Shown here: positions 32,383 to 41,442 of the stretch, one piece after another
How the letters are laid out: the number at the start of each line of letters is the position of its first letter
Position numbering within the stretch: the stretch's first letter is position 1
Source: JARLGU01 sp036504535
GTDB taxonomy: Bacteria > Armatimonadota > Armatimonadia > Armatimonadales > Capsulimonadaceae
Length of the DNA stretch: 64,000 bases
NCBI GenBank assembly: GCA_036504535.1
Contig: DASXUY010000043.1
Span: 59,423 to 123,422, forward strand
Reading direction: 5' to 3'
Translations under genes and position numbers: made by a program
Notes under the pieces: generated by a model
What the model saw: only the letters and a program-made list of their open reading frames with translations
What the model was told of the DNA's origin: nothing
Database searches by the model: none

Positions 32383-32772
32383 CTATTGCGCGACAGCCAC
32401 GTACGCCGCAAGGCCCATTCCGAGTAGCCCAAGCACAACGGCAAACCGGACCGGCCAGGCGGCCATCGCCTCGACCAGCTCTTTCTGGTGACCGTGCTCA
32501 CGTAGGAACCGGGAGTAGTTGTACGCGGCGGTCAAGCACGCCACCGAGCCCAGAGCCATCATGACAGTACCAATCCATGCCGATCCGACGCTATCGGTGT
32601 GGGCACCGGGCCGCAGCACCGCCAGTTCCCGCAGAAACAGCCCAAACCGCGCGATGACGAAGCCAAAGCCCATCATCGCGAGGCTTGTGCGAATCCAGGC
32701 AAGCACGGTACGGACAGCAGCGAAAAAGACGCGTGGGTCTTCGTTGACGTTTTGATCATCTACACCTGCCAT
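32383..32772 (-). CDS. DUF202 (YidH-like) small membrane protein
   Basis: The 129-residue protein has three transmembrane helices and the DUF202 signature NEDPRVFFAAVRTVLAWIRT, SLAMMGFGFVIARFGLFLRE. AGAGGA precedes ATG 32772. The function is unknown. It lies 52 bp after the maturase stop and 30 bp before the sulfatase A start, so it is probably in the same transcript. DUF202 is not usually part of sulfatase loci. Confidence 0.9.
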   Translation of the reverse strand: MAGVDDQNVNEDPRVFFAAVRTVLAWIRTSLAMMGFGFVIARFGLFLRELAVLRPGAHTDSVGSAWIGTVMMALGSVACLTAAYNYSRFLREHGHQKELVEAMAAWPVRFAVVLGLLGMGLAAYVAVAQ

Positions 32773-32824
32773 AAGTGTCCTCTTTCAAGTGCAGCGCCCG
32801 CTGCATGCCGAAAATTGTATCGCG

Positions 32825-34072
32825 TCATCGAACACCAGACTTCGCACCAGAGGCGCTATCTACCGAAATCATCCTCATGATCTCGGCGGGTGGGCGTTGA
32901 GCCTTAAGCAGGCTTGCCATGGTTCGCATATACGGGTCGACGTGAGAAAAGAAGCGCTTGTACGATGGGCACAAGTAGCTGAGGCCCATCTGTCCGCTCG
33001 ATGAGCGCCGAAACCGGTGCTTGGGGCAGTCACCGTTGCACGCAAATCGGACATCGCATGCGACGCAGTCATCGACCAGCAGGTCACGCTTGTCATCGCC
33101 GAATTTAAGCTGGCGAGCAGAGTCGGCCATTTCTCGCAGACTCTCCGAGTTGACATTGCCTAAGCGGTATTCGGGATAGACGTAATGGTCGCAAGAGAAC
33201 ACGTCCCCATTTCGCTCCATCGCCAGCCCGCGGCCGCACGTGACATCGAACACGCACAGACCAGCCGGTTCGCCCGCCCACTGCCCAAGAGCGATGTCGA
33301 ACATTTGCACGAACACATTGCCGACATCTTGCCGGACCCACTCGTCGAATACCGCGACAAGGAAGTCGCCAAACGCGACCGAACCGACACTCCACGGAGT
33401 GACTTTGGAGCGGTCCTCAGAGTTGTGCCGCATCGGCGGGGCAAGCTGAATAAGGCCGTTCTTGGATAGTCCGTTCACCCGCTCGACTACCGGGATGAAC
33501 TGAATATAGCGGGAGCCGATCTCCTTGAGGAAGTGGTACACATCGAGTGGCTTCGACGAGTTGGCACGGCTGACGACTGTCAGAGTGTTGAACTCCACGC
33601 CGTGCTTTTTGAGCAGGTTCAATCCCCGCATCACAAGGTCGAACGTCGGCCGCGCATTCTTGTCGACGCGAAACCGATCATGCAACTCTCGCGGCCCGTC
33701 GATACTGATGCCAACGAGGAACATGTTGGCCTGCAGAAACTGGCACCACTCGTCGTCCAGCAGCGTTCCATTGGTCTGGATTGAGTTCGTGATACGCTTT
33801 CCGTCAGCGTAGCGGTTCTGGAGTTCGATCACGTGCTCGAAAAACGAGACGCCAAGCAGCGTCGGCTCTCCGCCTTGCCACGCGAAGCCGATTTCGGGCG
33901 AGTCGTGCGCTTCGATATACTGTCGTATATAGGTCTCAAGCGTCGCATCTTCAATACGCCACGATCCGGTCGCCGGATATTGTGCCTCCTTCTCCAGGTA
34001 GTAGCAGTACGCACAATCGAGGTTGCAAATAGGGCCAATGGGCTTCGCCATCACATGAAACGGTGTGTTCAT
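32825..34072 (-). CDS. Anaerobic sulfatase-maturating enzyme (radical SAM, SPASM)
   Basis: The 415-residue protein starts MNTPFHVMAKPIGPICNLDC and has the radical-SAM cluster Cys16, Cys20, Cys23 (CNLDCAYC). The SPASM end holds further cluster cysteines (CDHYVYPEYRLGN, CVACDVRFACNGDCPKHRF). Such enzymes oxidise the motif Cys or Ser of sulfatases to formylglycine in the cytoplasm using SAM, without oxygen. All six neighbouring sulfatases carry a Cys at that site. It starts 2 bp after the sulfatase B stop. It is the only maturase in the window and probably serves the whole cluster. Confidence 0.95.
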   Translation of the reverse strand: MNTPFHVMAKPIGPICNLDCAYCYYLEKEAQYPATGSWRIEDATLETYIRQYIEAHDSPEIGFAWQGGEPTLLGVSFFEHVIELQNRYADGKRITNSIQTNGTLLDDEWCQFLQANMFLVGISIDGPRELHDRFRVDKNARPTFDLVMRGLNLLKKHGVEFNTLTVVSRANSSKPLDVYHFLKEIGSRYIQFIPVVERVNGLSKNGLIQLAPPMRHNSEDRSKVTPWSVGSVAFGDFLVAVFDEWVRQDVGNVFVQMFDIALGQWAGEPAGLCVFDVTCGRGLAMERNGDVFSCDHYVYPEYRLGNVNSESLREMADSARQLKFGDDKRDLLVDDCVACDVRFACNGDCPKHRFRRSSSGQMGLSYLCPSYKRFFSHVDPYMRTMASLLKAQRPPAEIMRMISVDSASGAKSGVR

Positions 34073-34074
34073 AA

Positions 34075-35490
34075 CTATACTGAAGCTCCCAGACCGATCG
34101 GAGGTACGAAATCGGGATTGCTCTGCGGAACCTTTGCCTCAACCGAATGTCGCCATTGCACAAGCCGCTCGTGTAGACTGCGCGTTATCTTGGGATGGTC
34201 CAATACAAGATTGTTATTCTCCCCTATATCGCTGCTAAGATCGTATAGCTCCAGCCTGCCATCATCAAAGAACTCAATCAGCTTGTAGGAACCGAGGCGA
34301 ATAGACGAGCCCGGCGTCCCGCCCTGGTTGCCGTAATGCGGATAGTGCCAGAATATGGGGCCACGGTCCATTGCCTCGCCTCGCAACAGTGGGACAAAGC
34401 TCATTCCGTCGACCAACTGGCTTGAAGGGAGAGGCACGCCAGCAATTTGGAGAAGCGTGGGATAGAAGTCAGGACTAGTTACAGGCGTGGCGCAAACACT
34501 GCCTGGCGCGGTGACGCCTGGCCACTTCACTATTAACGGCTCACGGGTCCCGCCATCATACATCCAACCTTTGCCCTCGGCGAGAGGCTTGTTTGACGTC
34601 GGAGAACCCTCGGCCGTAGACAACCCGCCATTGTCCGATGTAAAAATGACCACGGTGTTTTCAGCCAGACCTGCCTCGGCAACGGCACCAAGCAGACGTC
34701 CAATATTGGTGTCGAGGTTTTCGATCATGGCGGCGTAAGCCGGGTCGGATTGAACCACGCGCCGCCGAACGCGACTGTCGTTCTTGTGATCGACAGGAAA
34801 ATACTCGCCGTCAACGATAGCTACCGTTTGATCGATTCCCAACGAGTTCGCCTTAGCCTCGTATTTTGCGATCAATTTTGCGGGGGCCTGAATTGGCGTA
34901 TGGACCGCGTAGTGCCATAGATTGAGGAAAAAGGGTCGTCCACAGGAGTTTTGTATCAGGCTGATTGCCTCGTCGGTCAGCCGATCTGTCAAGTATTCGC
35001 CGTCGGGACCGTCAGAAAGCGTCGGGATGTTCCATGGGCTAACGTAGCCAGAGTACGGACAGCCCATCTCGCATCCGCCGATGTTGACGGCGAAGCCGTG
35101 CTTTTCGGGATAGTAGTCAGGTCCGCCAAGGTGCCACTTGCCCACATGCCACGTCTGATACCCCGAAGCTTGCAAACTAGAAGCAAGGCTCCGCTCGGTT
35201 AGTGGAAGCTGCTTCAAATACGGCGCGTCTATCAGTTTTCCTTTGCATGGATGAGATGTACCGCTTGAATCGATCCAGTCGGTGATGCCAACCGTCGCAG
35301 GATACTTGCCGGTCATGATGCTTGCCCGCGTAGGCGAACATACTGGGCAAGCGGCATACGCATCAGTAAACGTCATACCATCCGCCGCCAATTTGTCGAG
35401 GTTTGGCGTCTCGTAGAACTCACTTCCGTAGCAAGCAAGATCACGCCAGCCCATATCGTCGATGAGAATGAAGATGATGTTGGGGGTCAT
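34075..35490 (-). CDS. Sulfatase B (CSPTR motif)
   Basis: ATG 35490 follows GGGAGG; the 120-base upstream extension belongs to sulfatase C. The 471-residue enzyme starts MTPNIIFILIDDMGWRDLACYG with the metal-binding Asp pair. The maturation motif is CSPTR (Cys 51), the Thr variant of CxPSR common in arylsulfatase-A-like enzymes. VIFTSDNGG supplies the Asp/Asn ligands and GKWHLGGPDYYPEKHGF the substrate-side His and Lys. No signal peptide is present. Its start overlaps the sulfatase C stop by four bases (ATGA), and the maturase follows after 2 bp. Confidence 0.95.
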   Translation of the reverse strand: MTPNIIFILIDDMGWRDLACYGSEFYETPNLDKLAADGMTFTDAYAACPVCSPTRASIMTGKYPATVGITDWIDSSGTSHPCKGKLIDAPYLKQLPLTERSLASSLQASGYQTWHVGKWHLGGPDYYPEKHGFAVNIGGCEMGCPYSGYVSPWNIPTLSDGPDGEYLTDRLTDEAISLIQNSCGRPFFLNLWHYAVHTPIQAPAKLIAKYEAKANSLGIDQTVAIVDGEYFPVDHKNDSRVRRRVVQSDPAYAAMIENLDTNIGRLLGAVAEAGLAENTVVIFTSDNGGLSTAEGSPTSNKPLAEGKGWMYDGGTREPLIVKWPGVTAPGSVCATPVTSPDFYPTLLQIAGVPLPSSQLVDGMSFVPLLRGEAMDRGPIFWHYPHYGNQGGTPGSSIRLGSYKLIEFFDDGRLELYDLSSDIGENNNLVLDHPKITRSLHERLVQWRHSVEAKVPQSNPDFVPPIGLGASV

Positions 35491-36857
35491 TGTAATAGCC
35501 TCCCGAATAATGGATCGCCTAAGGCGATTCCCATTACGGCCATCTCCGCTCTCAGGCTGCTCACAGTTCCCGCGCACGACTCTTCGCCCGACAGGTCGCG
35601 CATCTCCCACGGGGCAGCGGCGACATTAAACAGCTGAGTGCGAGAGTGCTGCCCGTCTTTGAAGTATTCGATCAGCTTCCACTTCTCGGTTCGAATACCG
35701 CGCTGGACGTCGAGGTAAGCAAAGAACAGCTTGTCTCGTCCTCCTCCGCCGTTCATCGCCGGAAGAACTGATTGGCCCTCGACGCTGCCCGGTGTTTCCA
35801 CTCCCGCAAGGTCGCAAAGTGTCGGAAAGACGTCCATCAGCATTACCATTTCGTCAACTCTGTTGCCCTTGGGGACTCCCGCTCCGCTGAATATGAGCGG
35901 GACACGGACGCTGTGGTCATACAGGTTCTGCTTGCCCATGAGACCATGCTGTCCGACTGCGAGCCCGTGGTCGGCGCAGTGAACAAAAATCGTGTTATCC
36001 AGGTCCCCACGACACCTCACAGCGTCAATGATACGTCCGAACTGCGCGTCCATGTGCGTAATCATCGCGTAGTATTCGGCAACGTGCTTACGGATTTCCT
36101 CGGGGCGGCGTGGGCGATCCGCGAGAAGCTCATCGCGGACATCGAGGTCGCCGTTGTCGAATGGATGCTCCGAGACACAGTTGGGCGGCAGCATTATCTC
36201 CTGCGACGGGTACATGTCTTGGTATTCGGCATGTGTGCTGCGCGGATCGTGCGGTGCCAAGAACGACACGTAAAGCAGGTAAGGCTCATCTGCATTCCGT
36301 TCGCTGAGGTACCGAACAGCCGCGTCACCGATAATATCGGTCGAATGGTGGCCAGCATAGATGTGGTCGCACTGACGCAACCGGACCGTGTTCGAAGACA
36401 GCGGGTCGTCAATAACTGGCAGCTGCTTATCGTAGCGTCCGCTCGGATCGCAGTCAAAAAGCGGCACATTCCAATGGTCCGCCATTCCGCCAAAGAAGAT
36501 CTCGGCCCCGCTGCCGAACGAGCGGTTGAACGACTCCTTGCCATTGTGCCATTTGCCAATCCCGTGCGTGTCGTATCCAGCAGCCTGGAGCGCTTCGCCG
36601 AGTAGTGTGTGATCGGTTGGAATAGCTTCGCCCGCTCCTGAGATGTGAAACAGGTGCCGTCCTGTGTGCATCATCGCCCGGCTGGGCATGCAGACCGCAC
36701 TGCTCATGCCACCGGGGTTGAACGCGTGTGTGAACGCGGTACCGTTCTCGACCAACCAATCGGTGTGCGGCGTGCGTATGCCGTCATTACCCAACGCGGC
36801 AATGGTATCGTGCCTGCGATCATCGCACATGAGGAATAAAATATTGGGCTTTGCCAT
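35487..36857 (-). CDS. Sulfatase C (CMPSR motif)
   Basis: ATG 36857 gives a 456-residue protein opening with AKPNILFLMCDDRRHDTIAA, without signal peptide. The maturation motif is CMPSR (Cys 56). CADHGLAVGQHGLMGKQNLYDHSVRVPLIFSG holds the second metal His and the Lys of the active site. GKWHNGKESFNRSFG is the usual GKWH segment. It starts 23 bp after sulfatase D and overlaps sulfatase B at its stop. The QHGLMGKQNLYDH form is typical of choline-sulfatase- and heparan-sulfatase-like S1 enzymes; the substrate is not assigned. Confidence 0.94.
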   Translation of the reverse strand: MAKPNILFLMCDDRRHDTIAALGNDGIRTPHTDWLVENGTAFTHAFNPGGMSSAVCMPSRAMMHTGRHLFHISGAGEAIPTDHTLLGEALQAAGYDTHGIGKWHNGKESFNRSFGSGAEIFFGGMADHWNVPLFDCDPSGRYDKQLPVIDDPLSSNTVRLRQCDHIYAGHHSTDIIGDAAVRYLSERNADEPYLLYVSFLAPHDPRSTHAEYQDMYPSQEIMLPPNCVSEHPFDNGDLDVRDELLADRPRRPEEIRKHVAEYYAMITHMDAQFGRIIDAVRCRGDLDNTIFVHCADHGLAVGQHGLMGKQNLYDHSVRVPLIFSGAGVPKGNRVDEMVMLMDVFPTLCDLAGVETPGSVEGQSVLPAMNGGGGRDKLFFAYLDVQRGIRTEKWKLIEYFKDGQHSRTQLFNVAAAPWEMRDLSGEESCAGTVSSLRAEMAVMGIALGDPLFGRLLQ

Positions 36858-36880
36858 TCGATTACAACCTACCGTGTTGT

Positions 36881-38185
36881 TCAACCCATGCGCGTGCGTT
36901 CGGCGTAGTAAACGATACCATCCTCGGGGTCGATGGCGTCTGTGTCGCACACGCGCGAACCTGCCGGAGCGTAGAGTGGCGCGTCCAACAGCGGGTCACT
37001 CGTTTCCACCATCCAGCGATGTAGCGTCGTGCGCATTTCAGCGAGAACCGCTACGTGGCTGTTGTCTTTAACGAGGCTTCGGGATTCGTCGGGGTCGAAG
37101 ATGAGGTCGTACAGCTCCTCCTGCTCTCCCTGCGCATCTCGCCACCCGTGATCAAGCCAGACGGACTTCGATGGGCCCGCATCGCAGTTTGGCAGCACCG
37201 GTTTGGCGCGCTCGTCGAAGCGGCGAATGTATTTGTAGCGCTTTGTGCGAACGGACCTCTGCGGCTCGTATGCCGCATGGAAGCTCACCTCGCCGAACGT
37301 TGCCTCGTGAAGCAAGGTTGTGCTGCCACGGAGTGCGCTGGCCAGAGACTTGCCTCTTAGCCACGTTGGCGGCCCAATCCCGGCGAGTTCGCAAATCGTC
37401 GGGTAAAGGTCAAGGTGGGTCACCATCTCATCCACCACGACGCCTTCTGCGATTGCACCGGGCTGGCTGATAATGAGCATCACGCCTAGCCCCCGGTCGG
37501 TGAGCGTGCACTTCATTCCAGGAAATGCGAGGCCGTGGTCTGTCGTCATAATAACGAGGGTATTGGCTGTCAAGCCCGCATCCTCTATCGCATCGATCAC
37601 CCTGCCAAATCCTTCGTCCATCCCGGCAGCAGCGGTCGCAAACGCCGCCATGTCGTATCGGGTCTCGGGCGTGTCCGGGAGCGGCGACGGTACGCGAACG
37701 TAGCGCGCATCGACGCTGGGTTCAGGAAACGGGCGATGGGTGTCAAAGAGCCCGAATGACAGGAAGAACGGCTTGTCGTGCGGTTGCGCGATATAGTCGC
37801 ACGCGACCGGTGCGATATCCACGCCACGCGCCGGGTACGTCGCCAGAATTTTGTCGTAACCCAGCGTCGACGGATCCGCCGCCTCATGCTGTATGCCGCA
37901 CAGCGCTGTTTCGTACCCGGCCAGCTTAAGGGTATGCACGAGATGCTTGCTTGTATCGTTCAGGTCAAACCCGCGATGCGCCAGCCCAAGCATACCGGTC
38001 TCGTGCGGCCACACGCCCGTCAGCATCGCGGCGCGACTGGGAGAACACGTCGGCGCGGCACAAAACGCTTTCCGAAACAGCACACCGCTTTCGGCAAACT
38101 GCTGAATACGCGGCGTCGCAACTGGATAGCCGTACGGCTGCACCATGCAGCCCGCGTCATGCGAATGCAGCAAAACTATGTTCAT
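36881..38185 (-). CDS. Sulfatase D (CSPSR motif)
   Basis: ATG 38185 is used (GTG 38191 adds two residues); GAAGGG lies upstream. The 434-residue protein starts MNIVLLHSHDAGCMVQPYGY, in which the usual DD/DS metal pair is replaced by HSHD. The maturation motif is CSPSR (Cys 47). VIMTTDHGLAFPGMK supplies the second Asp/His pair. No signal peptide is seen. HDAG-type starts occur in heparan-N-sulfatase (SGSH)-like enzymes, which cut N-sulfate groups, so N-sulfatase activity is possible but unproven. Confidence 0.93.
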   Translation of the reverse strand: MNIVLLHSHDAGCMVQPYGYPVATPRIQQFAESGVLFRKAFCAAPTCSPSRAAMLTGVWPHETGMLGLAHRGFDLNDTSKHLVHTLKLAGYETALCGIQHEAADPSTLGYDKILATYPARGVDIAPVACDYIAQPHDKPFFLSFGLFDTHRPFPEPSVDARYVRVPSPLPDTPETRYDMAAFATAAAGMDEGFGRVIDAIEDAGLTANTLVIMTTDHGLAFPGMKCTLTDRGLGVMLIISQPGAIAEGVVVDEMVTHLDLYPTICELAGIGPPTWLRGKSLASALRGSTTLLHEATFGEVSFHAAYEPQRSVRTKRYKYIRRFDERAKPVLPNCDAGPSKSVWLDHGWRDAQGEQEELYDLIFDPDESRSLVKDNSHVAVLAEMRTTLHRWMVETSDPLLDAPLYAPAGSRVCDTDAIDPEDGIVYYAERTRMG

Positions 38186-38310
38186 ATTCACCCTTCGCCC
38201 GCCACCCTAGCGTACTATCTCAACCACAAACACCCCGCCGTCCCTTACACCGGTCCAGCGTGAGGCTGGTCCCGTCCGGATAGGACGCCTCGCGGCGAGC
38301 GCTTTCCGCC

Positions 38311-39825
38311 CTACGCCCCCGCAACCTGCGGCGAAACCATCGGCTCGCGCTGCAACTCGGCGTTCAGGAACCTGTGCATCACTCGCGTACGATCCGCTTG
38401 GTGATTGGCATCGTCCCAGAGGTTGTGGCGCTCCTCCGGGTCGCTTTGTAGGTCAAACAGTTCCCCGTAGTCTTGGCCGTGATAGATCGTCATCTTCCAC
38501 CGGTCATCGACATAGGTCCGCAGGTGCAGGGTCGTCGGCTGGTGCCGGAACTCCGCAATCACATTGTCCCGCGCCGTCGGTTGAATGCCGCGCCACACGC
38601 CAAGTTGGCTCACCCCCTGCATGTTGCGGGGTATACGTGCGCCAGCCGCATCGAGGAATGTCGGCGCGAGGTCGACCAGCGATTGCAGCGCGTCGCTCGA
38701 TTGGCCCGCAGGAACCATTCCGGGGCACCGGACAAGGAACGGCACACGGAGCAGGTCTTCGTAGTGAAATGCCCCTTTCGCCATGAGGCCATGCTGCCCG
38801 AGAAAGTGGCCATGATCGGTAGTGAACACAATGAGCGTATTCTCCGCGATGCCGAGTTCGTCCAGCTTGTCGAGTATCCGCCCAATCTGTTCGTCCATGA
38901 AGCTGATCATGCCGTAGTAGATCGCCATGTCCTTGCGGAGTTCATCGGCGTCAAACTTGTGGCTGTGGAACCCGTGGAGCCAGTGACCATTTTCACGGTA
39001 CGCCGAAAAGTCCGGCTCATCGGTTTGGGTCATGGCATAGTGAGGAGGCATGGCGTCGAATTCGCCCGCCTCAAGTGTGCCCAGCTGCATCTCGTTGGGG
39101 TCGTACATGCTCGCCCACGGCTCAGGGACGAGGTACGACGGGTGAGGGTCATGGAACGACGCCCATACAAAGAACGGGGTATCCGACGACACGCTTTGTT
39201 CAATCGCCGCCATGCTTCGTTCGGCTGTCCAGGTAGTGTAGTGGAACTCGGGCGGTAAGTCCCACCGGTGGCGCCTCACCGGTTCACCGGGGCGCGGCGG
39301 CCATGGCTCGAAGTAGTCGCGCCAATTCGCCAGCCCCTTTTCTTCCATCCATAACGCGTAATGCTGTCCCACATGCGCTTCATCGGTATGGTTTCGTGCC
39401 AGCTCGATGTGGTCGAAGCCGTACCAGGGCCCATGGAAATCGCGCCAGAACTCAAGGTCGCGCAGGAGAGGCTGGCACTCTAACGATTCGCAGTCCGGCG
39501 TCGATGCCAGCGGCTGGAAATGCGCTTTGCCGATCAGTGTCGTCTGATAGCCCATTGCGTGCAAATGCTGGCCCACGGTGGGCACATCTTCCGGCAACTT
39601 GCACCCAAGGTTCCAGCAGCCATGCGACGATGGGTACAGCCCCGTGATGATGGTCGAGCGCGATGGCGAGCAAACGGGACTCGCGGTATAAGCGCGATTG
39701 AACCGCGTCCCCTCGCGCGTCAGCCGATCCAGATTCGGCGTCTTGATACGTGTGTTCAGCGTCCCGAGCGTATCGTAGTGCTGCTGGTCGCTTGTAATGA
39801 GCAGGATGTTGAGCGGTTGTGTCAT
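38311..39825 (-). CDS. Sulfatase E (CSPSR motif)
   Basis: The 504-residue enzyme starts MTQPLNILLITSDQQHYDTLG, the SDQ variant typical of choline-sulfatase-like S1 families. The maturation motif is CSPSR (Cys 52). VFTTDHGHFLGQHGLMAKGAFHYEDLLRVP holds metal and Lys residues, and GKAHFQPLASTPDCESLEC is the GKxH segment. No signal peptide is present. It starts 2 bp after sulfatase F and is followed by a 125 bp gap before sulfatase D, the only notable gap in the run besides those around DUF202. Confidence 0.95.
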   Translation of the reverse strand: MTQPLNILLITSDQQHYDTLGTLNTRIKTPNLDRLTREGTRFNRAYTASPVCSPSRSTIITGLYPSSHGCWNLGCKLPEDVPTVGQHLHAMGYQTTLIGKAHFQPLASTPDCESLECQPLLRDLEFWRDFHGPWYGFDHIELARNHTDEAHVGQHYALWMEEKGLANWRDYFEPWPPRPGEPVRRHRWDLPPEFHYTTWTAERSMAAIEQSVSSDTPFFVWASFHDPHPSYLVPEPWASMYDPNEMQLGTLEAGEFDAMPPHYAMTQTDEPDFSAYRENGHWLHGFHSHKFDADELRKDMAIYYGMISFMDEQIGRILDKLDELGIAENTLIVFTTDHGHFLGQHGLMAKGAFHYEDLLRVPFLVRCPGMVPAGQSSDALQSLVDLAPTFLDAAGARIPRNMQGVSQLGVWRGIQPTARDNVIAEFRHQPTTLHLRTYVDDRWKMTIYHGQDYGELFDLQSDPEERHNLWDDANHQADRTRVMHRFLNAELQREPMVSPQVAGA

Positions 39826-39827
39826 GG

Positions 39828-41378
39828 TTATCTCGTGCCCTTATCCAGCCCAAGCCGCTCGTACTGCTCCCGCGGCGCATCGCATTCCTGCATCAGGGCG
39901 ATGAGCTTCGCGATCATGCGAGCCTCTATCGCCGGATCGGTTACCAGATTTGCCTGACGTGGGTCCGCTTCCAGATCGAACAGCAGCGTCTTTCCTGTAT
40001 CGCCGTCGAGCCACGCCGCATCGACAGGCACGCGCAAGACCGGGCAGCCTTTCGTAAACGATAGTGGGGGAGACAGCGTGCTATTCCTGAGCTGCTCAGG
40101 CGAAAAAAGTGCAGTCATGTACGCTGGCATCAATGTGTGTTCGTGAATCTGTACCGCCGGGTCCGCAGTCGCTCGCATGTAGACGTATCGCCCGTCGGTC
40201 ACGTTCACCTGCGCCCCGAAGACGCCAAACAGCGCCGCGTCACGGGTGGGCGCATCGCTTGCGATCACTGGCGCCAGCGACTTGCCAAGCATGTCGGGCG
40301 ATTGTGCGACGCCGAAATACTCCAGCAGAGTCGGCGCTATATCGATTGCGGGCTGCACGAGGCTCGCCCTGCGCTCGTTCTGCACCTTTGATCGCGGATC
40401 CCACACGAAGAACGGTGTCCGAGCCAGCTCTTCGTACCATGGCATGCGCATTTTGGCCCACCAGCCGTGCTCCCCAAGCAGAAACCCGTGATCGGTCCAG
40501 ACGATCAACATCGTGTCGTCCCAAAGGTTCAGCTCGTCGAACGCGTCGATTACCCGACCAAGGTTGGCGTCGCACATCGACACCAGCGCTTTGTATTCGT
40601 GGCGGCAGTGCGCGACCTGCTCATCGGTTTCGCTCACCTTAGTGTAGTTCGGCCAGTCGAACTGCGGCCCCATGTAGTCTTCGGGGTACATGTCCTTGTA
40701 TGCCTTACCAGCGAAGAAAGGCTCGTGTGGGTCGAACGTTTCGATTTGCAGCATCCAGTTGTCGTCGGACGCGTTTCGCCGCATGAAGTCGATCCCAGCC
40801 TGGAAGGTGCGTGTCTGCGGCATATCTTCCTCGCGCGGCATCTGCGCGCGGTTGAGCTGATCTTGTCGGATCTGTGCGTTCGGATTCTGGAGCCGCCCGA
40901 CACCATCCGGATACTGAGGATCGCGAACCTGCCCAAACCAGCGGTCACCTTCCTGTCCTCGCATGAACTCCCACGATGAGTAGCGGTTGTGGTACGTTGC
41001 GCCGCCGTCCTCGAAATAGTGGTAGTGGTCGGTCACGAGGTGCGTGTAGACGCCAGCGTCGTGTAGCAAGGAGGGCATGGAATCGTCAAACGGCTCGATA
41101 GGTCCCCATCCCCGATGCAGGAAATGCGGTCGGCCCGTGTGGAGATCGCGACGCGCTGGCATGCACGGCATCGAGCAGACATACGACGTGTCGAATGTCG
41201 CACTTCGCTCAGCCAGGCGAACGAAATTAGGAGCCTGAACCTCATCGCTGCCATAGGGCGGCAGCATGTGACGGTTCAGTGAGTCAAACATGACGATAAC
41301 TGCCTTCAAAGGGTGATCCTCACTGGCGCCATGGCCGCACGCCAGCGCATCTCGAAGAGAAGGAGTGTTGACGGTCAA
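39828..41378 (-). CDS. Sulfatase F (CMPAR motif)
   Basis: The first gene of the sulfatase run, 516 residues. It is read from TTG 41378; no better start precedes KAVIVMFDSLNRHMLPPYG, so the exact start is uncertain. The maturation motif is CMPAR (Cys 72), with Ala in place of Ser/Thr. LIVWTDHGFLLGEHGWWAKMRMPWYEELARTPFFV holds the metal His and active-site Lys. The long N-terminal extension lacks a hydrophobic core, so it is not a signal peptide. It is divergent from an AraC gene 64 bp away, which may control the run. Confidence 0.93.
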   Translation of the reverse strand: MTVNTPSLRDALACGHGASEDHPLKAVIVMFDSLNRHMLPPYGSDEVQAPNFVRLAERSATFDTSYVCSMPCMPARRDLHTGRPHFLHRGWGPIEPFDDSMPSLLHDAGVYTHLVTDHYHYFEDGGATYHNRYSSWEFMRGQEGDRWFGQVRDPQYPDGVGRLQNPNAQIRQDQLNRAQMPREEDMPQTRTFQAGIDFMRRNASDDNWMLQIETFDPHEPFFAGKAYKDMYPEDYMGPQFDWPNYTKVSETDEQVAHCRHEYKALVSMCDANLGRVIDAFDELNLWDDTMLIVWTDHGFLLGEHGWWAKMRMPWYEELARTPFFVWDPRSKVQNERRASLVQPAIDIAPTLLEYFGVAQSPDMLGKSLAPVIASDAPTRDAALFGVFGAQVNVTDGRYVYMRATADPAVQIHEHTLMPAYMTALFSPEQLRNSTLSPPLSFTKGCPVLRVPVDAAWLDGDTGKTLLFDLEADPRQANLVTDPAIEARMIAKLIALMQECDAPREQYERLGLDKGTR

Positions 41379-41442
41379 GACGGAATAACTTTTATCATAC
41401 TCTCACGACGAAAGCAATGGAATAGCCAACACTCGTACAATC

